DNA from: Campylobacter coli 76339
GTDB lineage: Bacteria > Campylobacterota > Campylobacteria > Campylobacterales > Campylobacteraceae
Assembly: GCA_000470055.1 (NCBI GenBank)
Contig: HG326877.1
Coordinates: 62,001 to 126,000 of the forward strand
Reading direction: 5' to 3'
Length of the DNA: 64,000 bases
Both the position numbers and the translations under genes were made by a program. The notes beneath the pieces are model-generated. The model worked only from the letters and a program-made list of their open reading frames with translations. It was not told where the DNA came from and searched no databases. Shown here piece after piece: positions 59,179-64,000 of this stretch. How positions within the stretch are numbered: position 1 is the stretch's first letter; the number at the start of each line of letters is the position of its first letter.

Positions 59179-59982
59179 ATGAAAAAAATAGTATTTTTGA
59201 TTTTAAGTTTTAATGTATTATTTGCCGCTTTAGAAAATTACAATACCGGAACTTGGAATTTGCAAGGCTCATCGGCTGCAACTGAAAGTAAATGGAATGT
59301 TAGCATAAGACAGCTCATAACCGGTGCAAATCCTATGGATGTTTTAGCTGTTCAAGAAGCGGGGGTTTTACCTAGTACAGCTATGATGACTCCTAGGCAA
59401 GTGCAACCCGTGGGCGTGGGTATTCCTATACATGAATACATATGGAATTTAGGCTCTGTATCAAGACCTAGCTCTGTTTATATATATTATTCTAGAGTGG
59501 ATGTAGGAGCAAATCGCGTGAATTTAGCTATCGTTAGCAGGGTGCAAGCAGATGAAGTTTTTGTTTTACCTCCTCCAACAGTTGCTTCAAGACCTATTAT
59601 AGGCATACGCATAGGTAATGATGCTTTTTTCAATATACACGCTCTAGCAAGTGGGGGAAATGACGCAGGAGCCATTGTCGCTGCTGTGGATATGTTTTTT
59701 AGAAATAGACCTGATATTAATTGGATGATTTTAGGTGATTTTAACAGAGAATCAGGTGCCTTAGTAACCTTGCTAGATCCTGACTTAAGAGCGCGCACTC
59801 GCGTAGTTGTTCCGCCTTCTTCTACGCAAACGGGTGGAAGAACGATTGATTATGCTATCACTGGAAATTCCAACACTGCAACTTTATACAACCCGCCACC
59901 GATAGTTGCGATTTTGGCTTTAGCAGGACTAAGAACCTTTTTAGCTTCGGATCATTTTCCTGTAAATTTTAGAAGACCTTAG
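59179..59982 (+). CDS. cdtB: Cytolethal distending toxin catalytic subunit B
   Basis: 267 residues with a signal peptide (1-16 approx). DNase I-like fold with catalytic residues in place: Glu60 (VQEAG), His154 (FNIHALAS), Asp187/Asn189 (LGDFNRE), Asp258 and His259 (SDHFP). The mature N terminus LENYNTGTWNLQGSSAATES is highly conserved. It causes DNA damage and cell-cycle arrest in host cells, and is often also a phosphatase. Sequence agrees with my memory of C. coli CdtB and differs clearly from C. jejuni CdtB. GAAAGGAAG site upstream. Confidence 0.95.
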   Translation: MKKIVFLILSFNVLFAALENYNTGTWNLQGSSAATESKWNVSIRQLITGANPMDVLAVQEAGVLPSTAMMTPRQVQPVGVGIPIHEYIWNLGSVSRPSSVYIYYSRVDVGANRVNLAIVSRVQADEVFVLPPPTVASRPIIGIRIGNDAFFNIHALASGGNDAGAIVAAVDMFFRNRPDINWMILGDFNRESGALVTLLDPDLRARTRVVVPPSSTQTGGRTIDYAITGNSNTATLYNPPPIVAILALAGLRTFLASDHFPVNFRRP

Positions 59983-59992
59983 GAGTTTAAAC

Positions 59993-60565
59993 ATGAAAAA
60001 ATTTTTTATTTTGTTTTTTGCCCTTTTAAGCTTTTTAAAAGCAGGGCCTAGCTTGGATGAATTAGCAGACTTTACCCCTATGTTTGCCATAAGATCTTTA
60101 GAAACGGGAATTTCTTTAAGTCCTTTTAGAAAAACTTCAAAAAGATTAGAAGATCAAAATTGGTTTTTAAAAGAGATCGTAGCAAACGATGAGCTAAAAG
60201 CTAAGGATATGCACTCTCAAGACTTACCCTTTGGCTATGTTCAATTTGTAAGCCCTAAAGGTAGCGATATATGCTTAGCTGTTTTAAGTGAAAAAAGTTT
60301 TGGTACAAAATCTTGCAAACAAGATTTACAAGATGGAGCAATGCAAACTATTTTTTCTATCATACCGATGACAAATGGTTCTATACAAATTAGATCTTTA
60401 ATCAATGGCGGCAATCAATGCATGAGTACTTTTCCTGACTCTAGTATTGCCATAGAAAATCGCTTTGGTTTGGGAGGATGCCTTTTGGATCGTTCCATCG
60501 TAACCGAACTAAGCAAGCTTTTCTTTTTCTCTCCTGCTATAATCGAAGCAAGCGTGATCTACTGA
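59993..60565 (+). CDS. cdtC: Cytolethal distending toxin subunit C
   Basis: 190 residues with a signal peptide (cleavage likely near residue 18) and a lectin-like domain: MFAIRSLETGISLSPF near 30, GYVQFVSPKGSDICLAVL near 82, IFSIIPMTNGSIQIRSLINGGNQCMST near 121. Pairs with CdtA in receptor binding. Follows cdtB by 10 nt with a taggag ribosome site. Followed by a terminator hairpin. Confidence 0.92.
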   Translation: MKKFFILFFALLSFLKAGPSLDELADFTPMFAIRSLETGISLSPFRKTSKRLEDQNWFLKEIVANDELKAKDMHSQDLPFGYVQFVSPKGSDICLAVLSEKSFGTKSCKQDLQDGAMQTIFSIIPMTNGSIQIRSLINGGNQCMSTFPDSSIAIENRFGLGGCLLDRSIVTELSKLFFFSPAIIEASVIY

Positions 60566-60578
60566 TATTTTTCTAACA

Positions 60579-60603
60579 AAACCAAGCTTTCATGGCTTGG
60601 TTT
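60579..60603 (+). terminator. Terminator after cdtC
   Basis: 9-bp stem (aaaccaagc / gcttggttt) with a 7-nt loop, 14 nt past the cdtC stop. Followed by acaataagtttta, so moderate strength. Confidence 0.6.
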
Positions 60604-60665
60604 ACAATAAGTTTTATATGTTAATTTTACTTCTTTATAAATCTTACATATCATCAAAAATAGTG

Positions 60666-60705
60666 TTTTATTAAATCCTTGATTTAGCTCAAGGATTTAA
60701 TAAAA
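60666..60705 (-). terminator. Terminator of zupT
   Basis: Perfect 16-bp inverted repeat (ttttattaaatccttg / caaggatttaataaaa) with an 8-nt loop, overlapping the zupT stop on the minus strand and continuing into aacactattttt. One of the longest perfect stems in this window. Confidence 0.7.
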
Positions 60706-61564
60706 TCAAACTCACTGCCATTACAGCCATTCCCAAAACGAGCCCATAAAGACTATCGTGGGCTTTATCATAAGTTTTTGCCGCAGGCAATAACTCATCA
60801 AAAGAGATAAACACCATGATCCCAGCGACTACAGCAAAGGTGATGGCTAAAGTAAGCTCATTCATGATAGGCAAGATCAAAAACGCTCCCACAATCGCTC
60901 CCATGGGCTCGGCTATACCCGAAAGTGCAGAGTAAATAAAGGCTTTTTTCTTATCTTTTGTAGCATGATAAATCGGTAAAGAAACTGCCATTCCTTCAGG
61001 GATATTGTGTATAGCTACAGCTACGGCGATAGCCACACCAAAACTAAGATTATCAAGACTTGAGATAAAAGTCGCAAAACCCTCGGGAAAATTATGTATC
61101 GCTATGGCAAGCGCAGTAAATATACCCGTTCTTTTCAATGCCTTTACATTGATCTTTTTTAAAGGCTCGCCTGCATGAAAAGCGGGTGCTTTTTCATTTT
61201 TTTGAGGCAAAGGGCAAATTTTAAGCTCGCTTAGATCTTCTTTAGGATCGTGAGGATTGACATCTTCAGGGATAAATTTATCGATGATGGCTGATAAAAA
61301 AATTCCACCGAAAAAACATAAAAGTGCTAAAAGCTCTCCATAACCTGAATGATAATATTTTTTAAAATCCACAAAAGCAGAAGGCAAAATTTCCATAAAA
61401 GAGATATATATCATCACTCCAGCAGAAAAACCAAGGCCAAAAGAAAGAATTCTAAGATTATCATTTCTGCTAAAAAATGCTATCACAGAACCAATAGCGG
61501 TTGAAAGTCCGGCAAGGATGGTCAAAGCCATCGCTACTAAAATTTGATCTAATGTAAATTCCAT
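60689..61564 (-). CDS. zupT: ZIP-family zinc/divalent metal transporter ZupT
   Basis: 291 residues with eight helices; conserved HNFPEGFATFISSL near residue 156 and HNIPEGMAVSLPI near 185 are the paired His/Glu motifs of the transmembrane metal site. An acidic cytosolic loop (about 98-140) lies between helices 3 and 4. In C. jejuni a homologue is found elsewhere (Cj0263). Transcribed towards cdtABC; a GATAA-N3-TTATC element lies in its upstream region. Confidence 0.93.
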   Translation of the reverse strand: MEFTLDQILVAMALTILAGLSTAIGSVIAFFSRNDNLRILSFGLGFSAGVMIYISFMEILPSAFVDFKKYYHSGYGELLALLCFFGGIFLSAIIDKFIPEDVNPHDPKEDLSELKICPLPQKNEKAPAFHAGEPLKKINVKALKRTGIFTALAIAIHNFPEGFATFISSLDNLSFGVAIAVAVAIHNIPEGMAVSLPIYHATKDKKKAFIYSALSGIAEPMGAIVGAFLILPIMNELTLAITFAVVAGIMVFISFDELLPAAKTYDKAHDSLYGLVLGMAVMAVSLILLNP

Positions 61565-61603
61565 AAAAATATTATAGCAAAAAATAATTAAATAAATTTT
61601 ATC

Positions 61604-61620
61604 TAATGATAATTTTTATC
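61604..61620. promoter_or_regulatory. Fur-like GATAA-N3-TTATC element upstream of zupT
   Basis: TAATGATAATTTTTATC contains the palindrome GATAA TTT TTATC, resembling metal-regulated Fur-type boxes. It lies 40 nt before the zupT start in a spacer divergent with lpxB. Regulation by Fur or a Zn regulator is inferred. Confidence 0.4.
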
Positions 61621-61709
61621 AATAATATTTGATTTAAAAAATAAAAATTGACAAATACTAAGTGAAATTTAGATATCATTTTATTTTTAAAAATTTATAG
61701 AGAGTAGCA

Positions 61710-62801
61710 ATGAAAAATCTTTTAGTATGCGCCTTAGAACCTTCGGCAAACCTACATTTAAAAGAAGTTTTAAAAGCTTATAAAGAAGAATTTGGCGAAT
61801 TTAAACTTTATGGAATTTATGATGAAAATTTATGCAAAGAATTTGCCTTAAATTCTAAGCCACTTTATAGCTCGCATGAATTTAGTGCTATGGGTTTTGT
61901 AGAAATTTTGCCTTTGATTTTTAAAGCAAAAAAAGCGATCAAAGAATTAGTAAATCTAACTTTAAGCCAAACAATGGACGCGGTTTTATGTATCGATTCT
62001 CCCGCTTTTAATATCCCTTTTGCCAAGGCTTTAAAAAAAGCAAATTCAAAAACAAAAAGAATTTATTATATCTTGCCTCAAGTTTGGGCTTGGAAAAAAG
62101 GGCGTATTCCTGTTATAGAGAGCCATTTTGATGTTTTAGCCTCTATCTTGCCTTTTGATGAGCAATTTTTTAGTAAAAGCATATATGTAGGACATCCTCT
62201 TTTGGATGAAATCAAAGATTTTAAAAATGAAAACGATATTAAAATTTTACTTAACAAAAATGAAAGCGAAAAGACTATAGCATTTTTACCAGGCTCAAGA
62301 CGCAGTGAAATCAAGCGTTTAATGCCTGTTTTTAGAGAATTATCACGCAAATTTAAAGGAGAAAAAATCCTTTGCGTGCCACCTTTTAATCTTAAAAAAT
62401 TGGAAATTTATGGCGATATAAAGGATTTTAAAATACAAAGCAATACACCTCAAGTACTTAAAAAAGCTGATTTTGCTTTTATTTGCAGTGGGACTGCTAC
62501 CCTAGAAGCAGCTTTGGTAGGAACTCCTTTTGTGCTGGCTTATAAAGCAAAGGCTATTGATATATTTATCGCAAGACTTTTTGTAAAGTTAAAACACATT
62601 GGACTTGCAAATATTTTTTGTAATTTTGCTGGAAAAGAAGCTTTAAACCCTGAATTTTTACAAGAACACGTCAATGTTTTAAACCTTTATGAAGCTTATA
62701 ATAAATATGATTATAAGGCATTTTTTGATAAAGTGCATTTTCTAAAAGAATATTTAAAATTTGGAAGTGCGAAAAATCTCGCTAAAATATTAAATCAATA
62801 A
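61710..62801 (+). CDS. lpxB: Lipid-A-disaccharide synthase
   Basis: 363-residue GT-B glycosyltransferase that joins UDP-2,3-diacylglucosamine and lipid X. N-terminal [21 protein letters not shown] is typical; [19 protein letters not shown] near 57, [11 protein letters not shown] near 96, [15 protein letters not shown] near 113, [17 protein letters not shown] near 194 and [21 protein letters not shown] near 262 are the family blocks. First gene of lpxB-greA-phosphoesterase; zupT is divergent. Confidence 0.95.
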   Translation: MKNLLVCALEPSANLHLKEVLKAYKEEFGEFKLYGIYDENLCKEFALNSKPLYSSHEFSAMGFVEILPLIFKAKKAIKELVNLTLSQTMDAVLCIDSPAFNIPFAKALKKANSKTKRIYYILPQVWAWKKGRIPVIESHFDVLASILPFDEQFFSKSIYVGHPLLDEIKDFKNENDIKILLNKNESEKTIAFLPGSRRSEIKRLMPVFRELSRKFKGEKILCVPPFNLKKLEIYGDIKDFKIQSNTPQVLKKADFAFICSGTATLEAALVGTPFVLAYKAKAIDIFIARLFVKLKHIGLANIFCNFAGKEALNPEFLQEHVNVLNLYEAYNKYDYKAFFDKVHFLKEYLKFGSAKNLAKILNQ

Positions 62802-62818
62802 TAATTAAGGATATATAA

Positions 62819-63304
62819 ATGCAAAAAGAACCGATGAGCCAATTTGGCTATGATAAATTAAGCGCTGAATTAAAAGATTTAAAAGACAACCAACGCCCTG
62901 CTGTTGTGATAGAAATCGACACCGCAAGAAGTCATGGCGACTTAAAAGAAAATGCAGAATACCACGCTGCAAGAGAAAAACAAGCCTTGATAGAAAGTCG
63001 TATCGCAGAACTTGGCGATTTAATCGCAAGAGCACAGATAATCGATCCTTCGAGCTATGAGCACGATAGTGTTAAATTTGGATCTTCTGTGGTGATTATG
63101 GACTTAGACACCGAAAAAGAAAACAAATATACCCTAGTAGGTACTTGTGAAGGGGATTTAGATAAGGGTTATATTTCTATTGCTTCGCCTATTGCAAAAG
63201 CTATGCTTGGTAAAAAAGAAGGAGATGAATTTAAAGTGCGTTTGCCAAAAGGAGAAAGCGAATTTGAAATCATTTCTATCAGCTACGAACCTTTAAAATT
63301 TTAA
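62819..63304 (+). CDS. greA: Transcription elongation factor GreA
   Basis: 161 residues: N-terminal coiled coil (about 1-75) with the acidic tip residues near [22 protein letters not shown] at 40-61, and a C-terminal globular domain ([24 protein letters not shown]). It rescues backtracked RNA polymerase by transcript cleavage. Preceded by an AAGGATA site, 17 nt after lpxB. Confidence 0.96.
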   Translation: MQKEPMSQFGYDKLSAELKDLKDNQRPAVVIEIDTARSHGDLKENAEYHAAREKQALIESRIAELGDLIARAQIIDPSSYEHDSVKFGSSVVIMDLDTEKENKYTLVGTCEGDLDKGYISIASPIAKAMLGKKEGDEFKVRLPKGESEFEIISISYEPLKF

Positions 63305-63313
63305 GGATAAAAA

Positions 63314-64000
63314 ATTTTATTACAAAATGGAGCGATTTTAATCGCAGATGCTCATGAAAATGATAAAAGAAGAGGTTTTTGGGAGTTTTTACAAGCTTTA
63401 AAAAAAGGCGAAATTACCACACCTCAACTCATTTTAATGGGGGATATTTTTGATTTGCTTATAGGTGAAATCTCTGCTACGCATGAATTTGCAAAACCCT
63501 ATATTAAACTTCTTGAAGAACTCGCTTTAAAAATGGAAATTATTTATCTTGAGGGAAATCATGATTTTAATCTTGCCCGTTTTTTTCAAAGGGTTAAAAT
63601 TTTTAGCCTACAAGAACAACCTTTAAAACTTAATTTGCATACAAGTAAAGGTAAAAATACCAATTTTAAAAATTCTTTTATAACTTTAGCTCACGGAGAT
63701 ATTTTTTTATCTCCGTGTTTGCAATTTACCCTTAAAAGCTTAAGAAATCATTACTTGCTAGTCTTTTTAAATTTTTTAAATCAAATAAGTTCAAATTCTA
63801 TTTCAAATAAAATTCTTAAAAACCAAAACAAAAAAAATCTTTTTTATAAAATTGAAAATTTTAAAAATTTAGCCAAAGAAAGATATGAAAAATATGGAAA
63901 TTTAGGCTTTTGGGTATGCGAAGGACATTATCATCAAAATCTAATATTGGATGAAAAAGATATTAAATATTTCAACTTAGCTAGTTTTGCATATGAGAGA
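63314..64000 (+). CDS. Calcineurin-like metallophosphoesterase, LpxH-like, partial; ATT start
   Basis: Open frame from 63314 to the window end (229 residues seen). Metal-binding motifs are in order: DAH near residue 11, GDIFD near 43, GNHD near 76, HGD near 121 and GHYH near 202. This pattern, beside lpxB, suggests UDP-2,3-diacylglucosamine hydrolase-type function, though YfcE/other phosphoesterases are possible. AAGGA at 63303-63307 lies 6 nt before an ATT codon, with no ATG, GTG or TTG nearby in frame; the next in-frame ATG (about 63437) would remove the first metal motif. ATT as start is rare; a base error in ATG is an alternative. Confidence 0.7.
   Translation, partial: MLLQNGAILIADAHENDKRRGFWEFLQALKKGEITTPQLILMGDIFDLLIGEISATHEFAKPYIKLLEELALKMEIIYLEGNHDFNLARFFQRVKIFSLQEQPLKLNLHTSKGKNTNFKNSFITLAHGDIFLSPCLQFTLKSLRNHYLLVFLNFLNQISSNSISNKILKNQNKKNLFYKIENFKNLAKERYEKYGNLGFWVCEGHYHQNLILDEKDIKYFNLASFAYER

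Overview
The window looks like a chromosomal segment of a thermotolerant Campylobacter, most likely Campylobacter coli. The support is low GC, very short intergenic gaps with AAGGA-type ribosome binding sites, TATAAT-type -10 boxes without clear -35 boxes, and a gene order that largely follows C. jejuni NCTC 11168 from about Cj0363 down to Cj0286 as I recall it. The proteins are close to, but distinct from, C. jejuni, and the CdtB sequence matches what I remember of the C. coli toxin. The species call is from memory, not from a search. I see no prophage, insertion sequence, CRISPR array, tRNA or rRNA gene.

Layout. 1-5.5 kb: tail of a hemN-like gene, then hemJ, lspA and glmM, a di-haem cytochrome c peroxidase, plsY, folB and the orphan regulator cosR, whose frame is broken here. 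5.5-8.8 kb: fdxB, a Ppx/GppA phosphatase, and a small flagellar/chemotaxis group (CheX-like, fliN, fliO-like). 8.8-14.6 kb: the tryptophan operon in the order trpE, trpGD fusion, trpF, trpB, trpA, preceded by a candidate leader peptide; trpB is also frameshifted. 14.6-24 kb: a TauE-like permease, uvrA, a DedA-like protein, polA, motA/motB and flhB. 24-33 kb: oxidative stress and iron genes (ahpC, fdxA, perR), ndk, a lipid synthesis cluster (YceD-like, rpmF, plsX, fabH), serC, xseA, ubiE and a CYTH/CHAD-like protein.

33-45 kb: a long minus-strand array of rplY, pth, lptG, lysA, a HAD protein, pheA, hisC, fliF, fliG, fliH and dxs, many overlapping by a few bases. 45-53 kb: a paired SMR transporter, biotin genes (bioD, bioA, bioF, bioG, bioC) and molybdate uptake (modA, a Mop-like protein, modB, modC). 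53-57 kb: pantothenate genes panB, panC, panD, then a TcdA/MoeB-like enzyme and surE. 57-64 kb: intact glpT, the cytolethal distending toxin operon cdtABC, zupT, lpxB, greA and a metallophosphoesterase running off the end.

Most of the window is housekeeping. The most notable points are: two single-base frameshifts in A homopolymers (cosR, essential in C. jejuni, and trpB); a short ORF ending in a Pro-Trp-containing tail just ahead of trpE; the toxin operon placed between glpT and zupT rather than at its C. jejuni locus; a phosphoesterase whose only well-placed start is ATT; and several C. jejuni accessory genes missing from their usual slots. I found no convincing wholly new multigene system.
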